Source: Lasiodiplodia sp. COLG20 (Eukaryota; Ascomycota; Dothideomycetes; Botryosphaeriales; Botryosphaeriaceae). Taken from it: a stretch of 64,000 bases of DNA. The stretch covers positions 2,604,001 through 2,668,000 of the forward strand of contig VNWV01000002.1 of assembly GCA_009801085.1 (NCBI GenBank), read 5' to 3'. Below the pieces are notes generated by a model. The model was not told the DNA's origin and made no database searches. It saw nothing but the letters and a program-made list of their open reading frames with translations. The position numbers and the translations under genes are program-made. Below are positions 55,041-64,000 of the stretch, one piece after another. Every line of letters starts with the position of its first letter. Position 1 is the stretch's first letter.

Positions 55041-56080
55041 TCAAGCTATCTGTGGCGCGTGCACTCTTACCTGTTGCGGCGCGCTTCTGACAATCACCGG
55101 CTGCGAGACTGCCGTCGAGTCGCGGTCCTCCTTCACCGCGATCGTCCGTCCCTTCCACGACCTCTTGTCGAGGCTCTCGACAGCCCTCCTAACCTCCTCC
55201 GCCGTGCCGAAGCGGACTGTTGCGTAGCTTCGTTTCAGGTCCACGCCCAGCGGCCGCCCGTACGGCCGGAGCAGGTCGCGCAGCTCGGCCTCTGACGCGT
55301 GCCAGTTCAGCCCGGAGATGTGCAACCCTCGCGACTCGGTGCGGACCACGCCGTTCGCGGCATTGATGGGGAGCCCGTGTTCGTTGGTCATTGCCGGCAT
55401 CAGGATGACGGGCGCCGTCATGGCTGGAGCCGCCGGGTAGTATGTCACGGGTTGTGGGTACATCGGCACCTGTGGCATGGCGATGGGCACCGTCATGCCA
55501 GGATGCTGCATTGGGATCGAGACGCTGGAGATGTACTGGGGGTGGGCAATGGGCTGCCAGTCGGCGCTGTTTTGCGCCGCCAGCACAGATCTGCCATTGA
55601 TGCGAGATCTCTCCGAGTGGCCCGGGGGGGAACCGGGGTAGTAGCTGTGGCAGTTGCATTTGACCAAGCGAGGCTCCGGGCTTGAGGCGTCAAAGTGGTG
55701 GACGAGCAATGGCCGCCCAAGCCGAACGTACATGACCGTTACTAACAGATCTGCAATGCTCCGTTAGTCGCCAATCATGAGCTTAGCACCGCTCGGTCTA
55801 ACCGTAAACGCTGTCTGCATCTTGCTGCGACTTGACGCTGAAGTAGCCCTTGGCGCCCTCGGGGCCATGCCAGGACTCGTCTATATTCGTCCAGCCTGGT
55901 TGGTTGGTCGTGGCGTCTCGGACAAGGTCCTTCAGCTTCTGCCAATTGAAGTGCTCAGGTAGCTGCGGATAGTCAGCGCGGGAGCAAGACCATGAACGGA
56001 AGACAGCGTACTCCAGTGACGATGAAGAAGTTCTTTTCGCTCTGGGGCCGCAGAGGCCCAGGGCGGGAGAAGCCCGGCAT
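55041..56080 (-). CDS. Two-RRM RNA-binding protein
   Basis: Three exons, 56080-56012, 55962-55803 and 55750-55041, give 312 residues. Introns are 49 and 52 bp, the second with a GACTAAC branch site; the joins rebuild VTG-LPEHF and SVY-D-LLV. The start ATG is MPGFSRPGPLRPQSEKNFF. RRM1 covers about 17-97, with RNP2 FFIVTG and an atypical RNP1 KGYFSVKS; its last strand is in the third exon (RPLLVHHF). A Pro/Met/Gln-rich linker (MPQVPMYPQPVTYYP) follows. RRM2 is at about 217-285 (RGLHISGLNW..., YATVRFGTAEEV). Domain order resembles fungal Gbp2/Hrb1-type or Scw1-like RRM proteins, but I cannot name it. The annotated stop lies in a frame that reads through a strong donor (CAGGTAAGAG near 55074). 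If it is spliced there, the protein would end RADR within about 60 bp. Confidence 0.82.
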
Positions 56081-56870
56081 GCTGGACTTGTCTCGGCGCA
56101 AGGAGGGACGTAGCTGTGGGAAGCCGCTTGACAGATGCTGGGTGACGATGACACAAGTAAACAAAGGGAAGAGAGAGTGCAATGAAGGACAGAGGGCCAG
56201 CGAAGCACTGGCTGGATTTATACGCCGGCTGCTGGCTCAGCAAGCTGGAGCAAGCAGCGCGTTGACGCGCCCATGAGATGCGTGGCATACAAGACAACCG
56301 AGCGAGAGGACACCCCGGGGGCACGGGAGACGTAGCATGCAGACGAACCGCCCGCCCGGCGCTGGAGGCCCTTGCAGCAGGGATGGGCCAGCAGCGACAT
56401 GGTTCGAGGGCCCGCTTGCCGGGCGCATGCGAGCAGGGATGACGGCATGGGGTAGACCCAGAACAATCCGGGGACGTCAGAGGGCAGCGAGCGGCCGCCT
56501 GCCAGCCTCGCCGGGATGCCGCTTTCGATACGTAGCTCGGCGGCTCCACTCTGCATCTGCGCGAGGCCCTTGATCCTCCGGGCACGGGCACAGGCACAAG
56601 AGATAGTGTGGCGACAGTGCCCGTTGGCTACTCCGCTCTGGCCCGCTGGCGTTGCCCGCCGCATGCTTCTTGTGCGACGCGACCATCATGTGCGGCACGC
56701 GTCCTGCGAAACTGTCGACCGAGTAGCGCGGGCGCGTCGTTCGTCGTCGTGGGAGCTGCAGCTGCTCGTCGCATCGCCAATGGTTCATGCCCCCCGCCAG
56801 CCAGCCAACGTCAATACCGCACTAGCAAATGCCGTTGAGCGCGGTGCTTCATTGTCGTTGCAGTCAGCGG
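56081..56870. other. Intergenic between two minus-strand genes
   Basis: 790 bases: the 3' flank of the LisH-WD40 gene and the promoter of the RRM gene. The upstream part of the RRM frame stays open to about 56182 without an ATG, so an additional 5' exon is possible. Nothing else seen. Confidence 0.45.
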
Positions 56871-58449
56871 TCACCGGGTCACTGTCTGCGAAGATTCAGC
56901 CCCCGCTGACGGCATTCGCCAAACGATCAGCTTCTGATCGAATCCACCGCTGAGCATCCATTCCTCGCCATCCTGCCCAACTCTGCCAGCCCAAACGCAC
57001 CGCACCTTTGACGCTGCCTCGTGTCCGCCCAGGCTCGCCGCCACCTTGCCCGTGCTGGCTTCTATCCCTCGAACAATTCCGTCGTCGCCGTTCACCCACA
57101 CACCACTCCCGTCTGGCCGCCATGCCAGTGCTGGCGTCGAGTACGCTGTTTGCGGTGCCATCGTGTTGCACTGGACAACGATCGCTGCAAGCTCGCGCTC
57201 TTGCAGAGCCAAAGCCGCTCGCGCTTGCATTGTTTGGTTCAGCGTCATGAACTCATTCTGATTCGTGCCCGGAGCTGGGGCCGCAAGCGCACTATCTACC
57301 TCCTCCGAGCCAGCCTCGGTGCCGGCCGCAGGCGGTACAAGCAGGCGCAGGATAATGAGCTTCATGTGTGGAACAGCAGACGTTGCCACCGCCACAACAG
57401 AGGAGTCCGTCGGGCAGAGTGAAATGCTTGATGGCGTGAAGGCTACCCAGGCGTTTGAAGTTGGTGCGAGGTTCTGCCTCCCGAGCAACTTGAGTGTGCT
57501 AGGGCCTTCTGTGGCGGCAGTTCCTGGTTCAGGAAGAGCATAGTAATACAGGAACGTCGAGTCTCTTCTTGTCAGTACGAGCAGAGGCTTTGCGGTTTCG
57601 GGATGCTCGATTATTAGCAAGGCTTCCGGATTCGTGGGAAGCGTCAGTGTGGCGATGGGGGCTTGAAGCTGCAGTGGACCATCTGCAGAGCCTTGAATGA
57701 AGTAGAGAAACACTTTCGCATCCCATCCCGCAGTTGCAACCAATGTACCATCTGCCTGTACGCGACTGACAACCCTCACAGCATATTTAGAATGATCTCG
57801 CCGCTCGCTGACGACTGTGTTAGAGAGGCAATCGTAGAGCACAATTTTCCCCGACATGCTGGTCATGAGAATGTGACTTTGACCGAGCACGCTGTACGAT
57901 AAGATTGGCGAATCCTGCACCTGGCTGAGCGAGCGCTCGAGCTTGAACGAGCCGTCGCAGGCCGACAAGATGTCTAACCGACGATCTGCTGTTGTGGACA
58001 GTATGAAGGGCTTCGGCGCGTTGTCAGATAGAGCCAGAAGTTCGACGGATGTATTCAGTATGTTCGACGCAGCGGGTAACGTTGTGAGCTCGGTGGCAGT
58101 TGACGGTGCTTACAGCGTGTCAGTGTCACAAACTTAGTCTACATTAGGCAGACGTACCTGGCCTCCGCCACCCTTTATCCGCATCTTCGACACCGAGCCT
58201 CTCAAAGTTCAAGCTCAGATCGAACGTCTCCTTCTCGCGTAGCACCTGCTCGATGGTAAGATCGCCTTTCGAAAGCGTGCCTGCATCGGGAGGCAGATTC
58301 GCTTCCTGGAGGAAGGCAGCCAAAGTCTGTTTCGAGGACGCCGGTCAGTGGACGGACAGGCTCTGCAGCCGAAGGCGGGGAGCGACATTGGAAAAGTTAT
58401 TTGCTCGCAGGAAGCGCGCCACCAGAATGGCGGGCTGCTGAGCAGACAT
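56871..58449 (-). CDS. LisH-WD40 repeat protein
   Basis: Three exons, 58449-58387, 58326-58158 and 58108-56871, give 489 residues. Introns are 60 bp (weak donor GTCGCT) and 49 bp. The ATG at 58449 opens MSAQQPAILVARFLRANNFSNTLAAFLQEANLPPDAG, a LisH dimerisation motif at residues 8-40. It is reassembled only when the first intron is removed, which supports that join. A short linker follows (GDLTIEQVLREKETFDLSLNFERLG). WD40-like repeats start near residue 90: PKPFILSTTADRRLDILSACDGS, SPILSYSVLGQSHILMTSMSGKIVLYD, YAVRVVSRVQADGTLVATAGWDAKVFLY and, last, KVRCVWAGRVGQDGEEWMLSGGFDQKLIVW. These form a beta-propeller. LisH-WD proteins are scaffolds or adaptors in complexes such as dynein regulators or E3 ligases; the specific partner is not evident here. 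The repeats are well formed at the ends and weak in the middle. Confidence 0.9.
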
Positions 58450-59406
58450 GGCGAGCTAATATGGCGCGCGGGGCGCTTGAATCGGCGAGCGTGGGTATAG
58501 AATGCCCGTGGCTGTTGAGTGCACGTCTGGAGCTGGAGTTTGGTCGAGTGTTGTTGGTGGGGTTCAGATAAGATGAGGTCAGTAGCGGCCCTGGCGGCGG
58601 ACACGGGCCCGCCCTTGCCCCGCCGGCTCTAAGAACGCTAGACTACCTCTCCTCTTCCCAACCCCTCAATATCACTGTCCCCCAACATGCCTAATTACAA
58701 CTAACCTGAATCAGTCTTCGAGAATGATCACACCTCGTTTTTATTTCAATGCCAAATTGGCAGGCTTATGTCCTTCAATTCCGGCACAAAGGCTGCGGCA
58801 TTGGAGCATGCTAAAGAGCAGCACTCGAAGTCTTCCTCCATGCATTTCTTGGCCAACTGCTGTACCCAGTCCCCTTTCCTTGATGCCCGAGAGCTCCTGG
58901 CCGAAAGCCACCTTGCAAAAGATGGTGTGGCGCCGCCAAGCGTCTTTCCCGTCGCGAACCTCTGCCTTCCGCGTTGCTTGCATGAGAGCGGGTTGAATCT
59001 AGATCCGAATTGGACGCGGGACGACGGGAACAGAGATGTTTGGTCAAAGGTTGACATTGGCTCTGGTTTGTCAAATGCATGGCTGCGGGGGCCATCACAT
59101 CTTGACCAGGTTGCGGGCAAGAGAGGATTGTGGGACATGAGCCCTTCCCCCAGCATACATTTTGCAGGATTGGCGCAGACGCAGCACAGCACAGCCAGTC
59201 ACGAGGAGTACAAGGCTGGAAATGGCCAGATGGAGGCCGAAGGGCATGTGAGGGGCGCGTGAAGAAAGCAGGAGCGCCAGGGTCGCGGCGGGGCCCCACA
59301 CGCCTTCCCAGAACAGCGATGGCGTGCAATTGTGACTCAATGACACAGCAGGCACCTCACCTTCGCCCGCTTTCACTGACTGCAACTCTCGCCAGATCTC
59401 AACAAC
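58450..59406. promoter_or_regulatory. Divergent promoter region, LisH-WD40 and glyoxalase-like genes
   Basis: 957 bp between start codons facing away from each other. Long frames at 58746-59329 and 59095-59991 overlap in several phases and are not supported. No TATA box was noted close to either start. Confidence 0.4.
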
Positions 59407-60258
59407 ATGGTTGAACAACAGCCCCCTCAGCTTGATCACATCATTATCCTCCTCCCCCACCGGGACGTGTTGGACCCTCCCGCCTGGATCACCTCCAACT
59501 TCACCCTCAGCCCCGGTGGCCGCCATGCAGACGGCAAAACGGAGAACAAGCTCATTGTCTTCCAGGACGGCACATACATTGAGCTTATCGCCTTCATCAA
59601 TGACGATCCCACCAACAAAGACGGCCATTGGTGGGGCGATAAGCGATACGGAGTCGTAGATTGGGCCCTCACATCCCCCGACGTCCAAGATGTCAGTCGC
59701 GTTGCAGCTCGACTTGACGAGTGGAGAAGCAAGCAGCAGGATGGTGCATTGGCTGCGCTTGCCTATGCGCAGCCTCGACGCGGTGGACGACGCAAACCCG
59801 ACGGGCAGGAGATTGCCTGGTTCGTGACGTTTCCCGAAGGCGCCACCAGGGGAGTCGCCCCGTTTTGGTGCCACGATGTCACTCCCAGAGAGCTCAGGGT
59901 ATCGGCGAGCCCTCAAGGCCTGCATCACCCTTGTGGTGCGATCGGCATTAGCAACATCTCTGTCTACACTCCAGCAAGCGCGCGGCTTCATGGCGCTTAC
60001 GACGCTATCTTGACGCGTCCGGGCAATGCGGCAAACACCGAATGGGTCATCGAAGCTCCTCGGGCGTTAGCCGCTCATCCTACGCCAAAAGTTTCCTTGC
60101 GGCCATGGGACGGCCTGGACACGAAAATCAGGATTGAGCTTGCAGTCGATCCTCGCGGTGAATCCCGGATACAGGGCTCGATCGATGAGAAGGTGGGCCC
60201 GCACGGAGAGGACCAGATCGAGATATCCTTTTTGAGAGCGGAGCACAGCGGAGTCTGA
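59407..60258 (+). CDS. Glyoxalase-like domain protein (Glyoxalase_3 type)
   Basis: An intronless 283-residue frame starting at ATG 59407 (AACAACATGG). It begins with the vicinal-oxygen-chelate strand LDHIIILLPHRDVLDPPAWITSNFTLSPGGRHADGKTENKLIVFQDGTYIELIAF. This has the first His (LDHI) and the Glu (YIELIAF) at the positions that bind metal in glyoxalase-fold enzymes. A second half with IAWFVTFPEG, HHPCGAIGISNISVYTP and WVIEAPRAL completes the paired beta-alpha-beta repeats. The protein resembles Glyoxalase_3 family members, often annotated as hydrolase or ring-cleavage-like. The substrate is unknown. The C-terminal 60 residues (RIELAVDPRGESRIQGSIDEK) are polar. It is a cytosolic-type protein with no signal peptide. 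Confidence 0.9.
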   Translation: MVEQQPPQLDHIIILLPHRDVLDPPAWITSNFTLSPGGRHADGKTENKLIVFQDGTYIELIAFINDDPTNKDGHWWGDKRYGVVDWALTSPDVQDVSRVAARLDEWRSKQQDGALAALAYAQPRRGGRRKPDGQEIAWFVTFPEGATRGVAPFWCHDVTPRELRVSASPQGLHHPCGAIGISNISVYTPASARLHGAYDAILTRPGNAANTEWVIEAPRALAAHPTPKVSLRPWDGLDTKIRIELAVDPRGESRIQGSIDEKVGPHGEDQIEISFLRAEHSGV

Positions 60259-62809
60259 TCAGAATAGAAAGCGCTAGGAGCATTGGAGACATTTGGCTGC
60301 AGGATCATGATAGATGTCAGTTACAGCCTAGCACAACATGTTATTCATCGCCCTGCCGAGATTTGTTGATCGGCATGCAACCCAGCGATTAGAAGCCTGG
60401 ACCTGCCGCGTATCGTGCTGCCTTTGGCTGCTTTCATGTACGACTTGCCCCGCAGGGACCAAGCCCTGCAGCGACTACATATTTCGGACGTTAAAGTGCC
60501 GTAGCGGTGAGGGAAACGCAACCCACCGTAGCTTTCTCTAATGAATCGAAACTTGCTTGCCTCGCCGAGATGCACAATCGATTAAAGGCCGTGGTTTTCT
60601 CATCAATATCGCCAACAGTCCATCACAACCTGTGGCGCGCCGAAGGATACTCGTCCTGCAGTGTACCGTTACACAAAGTCGCTAATCAAGGTAGACCTTC
60701 CAGGTTCTACAGTGAGATTCCCCGCACCGTTTGACGCATGTCGTACACTCTTCAGGCCGCCGCCTCATTCTGCATAGAACCCCCCTGGCCCATATGCAGG
60801 AAATTCGCACACTTTCCAACTCACGATAACAGAACTTCGTGAACCAATGGAATTGGAGCCCCTTTGAGGCAAAAGTCAAGTTTTTGAGGTCGATTTACCG
60901 TGTTACCTCGATCTCACGCATTTCAAGCTGAAAATGGGCGTTGGGGCGGGTTTTCTTGAGTCGGTGTACCCCTGCAATGCGAAATAAGCAAACACCCGGG
61001 CTTGGAACGCTGACATCAAGGAGTCTGTCGCCATATGCAGTCGTGTCCACAGCGCGCATCGTTTGCTTGCTTTTGATCACACCACTTTCTACAACGTGGG
61101 CCTGTCAATGCTTGCCTTCTGAGGGATGTTAATCCCGTTCCATGAGTACCAAAGGCTGCAATGCGATGCGTTGTAATACGAGGTCTCCCAGAACAGCCAT
61201 CTCTGGTCTAATGAGGGCGGACCAGAACATTCCTGGAATACACCTCCCTCAAGTGATCTGGATTATCGTGATGCACGGACCTGTCTGCAATTTCCATTCG
61301 TCGGGGCTGCAAGCACAGGTCATCCAGCAATCTACCGCCGAGACACTGCTGGCAGGCATTTCAAGCGCACCGGCCCACAGCTTTGGTTTGGATCCTACCC
61401 AAGGCGAGGATGACAAGGAAACTCGGACCAGTACCATGACAATGGAGAGAACGAGCGGTCTTTTGATATCGCTTAAGCTTGCTGGTCAGGGTCCAAGCTA
61501 AAGACGCCTCGACGGTGATCAATTCGGCAAATGCGGTTGGGCTCGACCAGCGGCACAACTCTAGACTCGAGTTTGGTTCGTGTAGCCATGTGCATGGAGA
61601 GACAGACAGTAGTGAGCAGGGTGATTGGCTACCGCACCAAAGAGACAGGACATGAGTGATCCCGGCATGCTTATACATGTGGGTAGCTTTCCCATGCCTG
61701 GCGTCGGAGACATGGACGCTCCCTGTCAGGCTCTTCTGATGCCATTTACAAGGGTTGGTCTTCGCGAGCGGAAGCGCGCGTCTACATCCACCAGCATGAT
61801 GAGCGCAGCTGAGACATGGGGATTGCGTACCTGGACCTTGTCTTTATCCAGAGCGTTGCTGCCAGAATGTGAGATGTCACATATCAGCCTGTGAACAAGG
61901 CGACGATGTTTGCTGAGAGAATCCAGACGCACTGCTGTGGCACTGTTATGCGTACATGGTGGAAGGATCTCGGGCTGCCTTCTGATTGCGTGTTTCATGC
62001 GTAAGGCAAGTGGGTCGCGAACCGCGAACTGTCTCGTACAAGGCCTATCACAGGTTGAAGCTTGCATCTTGAGCCACAAGCTACTACTCCACACCATGAG
62101 TACCATCTCTCGTATCACAGACCCTTCGCGCCTAAACTGCGGTGTTATTACTTAGCCGTATGACGCACGCTGCAAGGTCTTCGCAGGGTTATCGGAGAGG
62201 GGATTGCTGCCGATTGGGGTATCTTCCATATCGGATCGCCGGGAATAATGAGCTGACACACCCGTGAAGAGTCTGCAGTCAGCTGTACATTTTGATCCGC
62301 AAGACCACGTTAGCTCGCATAGATCCGACGATGCACCCGAGCCAGTATTGAAGCGCCGGTATGCAAGGGTCGGGTGATTCACCCGTATATCCGCCCCAGG
62401 ATGCCTGCCTTCCCCTCCATGTACCCACCGCTGGCCTCTCGATTCTGAATCTCTATGCATCATTATATTAACTCAGTCCTACTATGGCCCAGGCTCATCA
62501 GTACCCGCAGCGACGATGGCACGGAAGCTTTTGAATTCATGTGAGCGCTTTCTTGTCCCACCTTTCCGCTTATCTGTCTGAGGTCAAGCCGATTCGCACA
62601 ATCACTACTCAACCCAGTTTAACTCAGTTCTGTTTTGAGTATGACAAGATCCTTTACTACCGAGTGATCTAGAACCTTTCAGAATCTGGCTAGAATTACT
62701 ACGCATCTACCCTTCGTGACGCCTAGACCGCACTGCCCGTTGTCTCTCCCACTTCTGAGATTCGTCCCCTTCATTTCCAACTTGACATTACCACATCCTA
62801 GCCCAAGCC
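60259..62809. other. Gene-poor spacer, 2.6 kb
   Basis: No supported gene, RNA or repeat. Frames here are below about 130 codons, occur on both strands and lack motifs. It lies between the glyoxalase-like gene and the 3' end of the Cys6 gene. Confidence 0.5.
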
Positions 62810-64000
62810 CTAGCCCCCTTGTTCGCCGACACCAAAGCCCTCAACGGCCTTGTCCTGCTCCACTGCCACCACCATTCCCGGCCTCACAACCTTGACGCCC
62901 CTCTTGAGCAGCTCATCCCCGTCAATTGCGCCCTCGGGCCTCGCCACGACGGGCAACAGACACTTCTGCATCGCCACTCCGACGTCTCCACCGGCCTCGG
63001 CGAGACACGAACCGCACGGAAAACCGCGATCGCACAGCCTACCACCACCACCACCGGGCGCGCTCTGGCAGCGACTACATGGCCCGAAACACACAACCTT
63101 GAAGCGGGGAATCTCACGAGGCTCCTCCCCGCTCAGCTTAGCGGCTTCTTCTTCTTCTTCGTCCTCGCCGACGCTGGTGCTGCTGCTGCTGCTGCCGCCG
63201 CCGCCGCTGCCGCCGTGAACGCAGCTTCTTTCGGCCTCGTCTGGCAGCTTCCCATCTCCAGTGTGGTGGTTCTGTGCAATGCTTTCGTTGCCGTTGTTGT
63301 TGTTGCTCTTGCCGCCCTTGCTGCTGCTACTCGTGAAGTGCAGGACCTGCTGCTGGCGGTCCTTCTTCTTGATGGAGAGGAGCCGTCCGCCGCGGCGGAT
63401 GCTGATCTGGCAGGCGGGCGAGAAGGTGTAGGCGCGGTGCGCGTGGCCGCCGCCGAGGGCGGTGGGCAGCGGGATGGTTTCCTCGACCGCGAAGGCGACC
63501 GCCGCGTTGCTGCTGCTGCTGTTGTAGGTGCTGGCAGCGGGCTTGGCTGTCGTCTTGGGCAGAGTGGGCAGCTTTGCGGTGGGAGGATAAGAGGATGGTG
63601 GGCCGCCATGCTGTTGAGCAGTGATGCCGCCGTTACCGGCATCGTCGTCGTCGTCATCGTCAAGGACCAGCGGGTTCGCTTGGGAGGAGCCGGACCGTTG
63701 CCAGTTGTTGGGAGTAGCTAACGAAGACGCTGGGGCAGCTTGGAGTCGGGCGATGTCGTCGAAGGCTTTGGCCATGAACATGTCGGCGATGCTGTGGTTG
63801 CCGGTCCTTGGGAGCTTGTGTGGATGCTGTTCCTGCGACGCTTGGGCTGGGTATGCGACAGCGGGCTCGTCGAGCTTGCGCTTCCTGCTCTGCGCGATGG
63901 GGGTTGTAGGCTGGCGCTGGTGGCAGTGTGTCTCATGCGACGTGTTGGTCTTGGGCAGACAAGACTTAATGAAGTCGCTGTTGTTGAGACGCCTCGTGGG
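62810..64000 (-). CDS. Protein with C-terminal Cys6 (Zn2Cys6-like) cluster, 5' truncated by the window
   Basis: An open frame from the right edge to the stop at 62810 gives about 396 residues with no visible introns. It begins within a polar region holding a basic motif (SRKRKLDEP). Asp-rich (DDDDDDD), Ser, Asn and Gly tracts follow, so most of it is disordered. One ordered strip reads RAYTFSPACQISIRRGGRLLSIKKKDRQQQ. Near the C-terminal end is a cysteine cluster, FKVVCFGPCSRC, then RLCDRGFPCGSC and a last Cys in MQKC. Its spacing C-x2-C-x11-C-x5-C-x2-C-x14-C is close to a fungal Zn2Cys6 (GAL4-type) cluster, with a wider first loop and last gap. Such clusters are usually N-terminal. A DNA-binding regulator is plausible but not proven. 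The missing N terminus lies beyond 64000. Confidence 0.75.
   Translation of the reverse strand, partial: PTRRLNNSDFIKSCLPKTNTSHETHCHQRQPTTPIAQSRKRKLDEPAVAYPAQASQEQHPHKLPRTGNHSIADMFMAKAFDDIARLQAAPASSLATPNNWQRSGSSQANPLVLDDDDDDDAGNGGITAQQHGGPPSSYPPTAKLPTLPKTTAKPAASTYNSSSSNAAVAFAVEETIPLPTALGGGHAHRAYTFSPACQISIRRGGRLLSIKKKDRQQQVLHFTSSSSKGGKSNNNNGNESIAQNHHTGDGKLPDEAERSCVHGGSGGGGSSSSSTSVGEDEEEEEAAKLSGEEPREIPRFKVVCFGPCSRCQSAPGGGGGRLCDRGFPCGSCLAEAGGDVGVAMQKCLLPVVARPEGAIDGDELLKRGVKVVRPGMVVAVEQDKAVEGFGVGEQGG

Noticed and set aside
62819..63721. 300-codon plus-strand frame
   Set aside because: Antisense to the Cys6 gene; its Ala and Phe runs are the complements of Ser/Gly and Glu/Lys repeats.

Overview
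The window looks like nuclear DNA of a filamentous ascomycete. Its protein genes carry short GT-AG introns, most of them 47-80 bp, several with a CTAAC-type branch site. The gene content is typically fungal: a DUF7729 GPI-type wall protein, a DUF3431 protein, an RGS-LOV photoreceptor, NuA3 and NatB subunits and two MFS transporters. The DUF7729 protein and the RGS-LOV protein point towards Pezizomycotina and perhaps Dothideomycetes, but the class is an inference. I see no rRNA, CRISPR array, insertion sequence or intact transposon.

Layout. 1-425 is the 3' end of a gene, probably an Afi1/SPA-type polarity protein. 4125-5798 is a PH-domain protein. A gene-poor stretch follows. 9716-17399 holds three minus-strand genes: a protein with a Cys-rich C terminus, a DUF7729 GPI-type protein and a six-exon MFS transporter. 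A tRNA-Thr(AGU) lies at 18934-19005. 19437-26190 holds an uncharacterised 780-aa protein, a short O6-alkylguanine-DNA alkyltransferase, a TPR protein and the NatB catalytic subunit Naa20. 26785-29454 is a five-exon RGS-LOV photoreceptor. 31185-36743 holds a cystinosin-like transporter divergent from the PHD-finger protein Nto1. 37466-48753 holds a Tra2-like RRM protein, a DUF3431 protein, a Q/A/H-rich nuclear-type protein and a second MFS transporter. A 6.3-kb spacer without recognisable genes follows. 55041-60258 holds a two-RRM protein, a LisH-WD40 protein and a glyoxalase-like protein. The right edge cuts a gene with a C-terminal Cys6 cluster.

This is mostly a housekeeping neighbourhood (transcription, N-terminal acetylation, RNA binding, transport, DNA repair), not a biosynthetic cluster. 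Exon joins were worked out by hand. In every spliced model the summed exon length is a multiple of three and the junctions keep the reading frame. The most notable single gene is the RGS-LOV photoreceptor, which fuses a blue-light sensor to a G-protein-regulator domain. Other points worth checking are a short alkyltransferase that keeps its catalytic cysteine, a Zn2Cys6-like cluster at the C-terminal end of a protein, a degenerate bromodomain-like segment in Nto1, a 7-nt coding first exon in the DUF7729 gene, and poly-T tracts just downstream of several stop codons.
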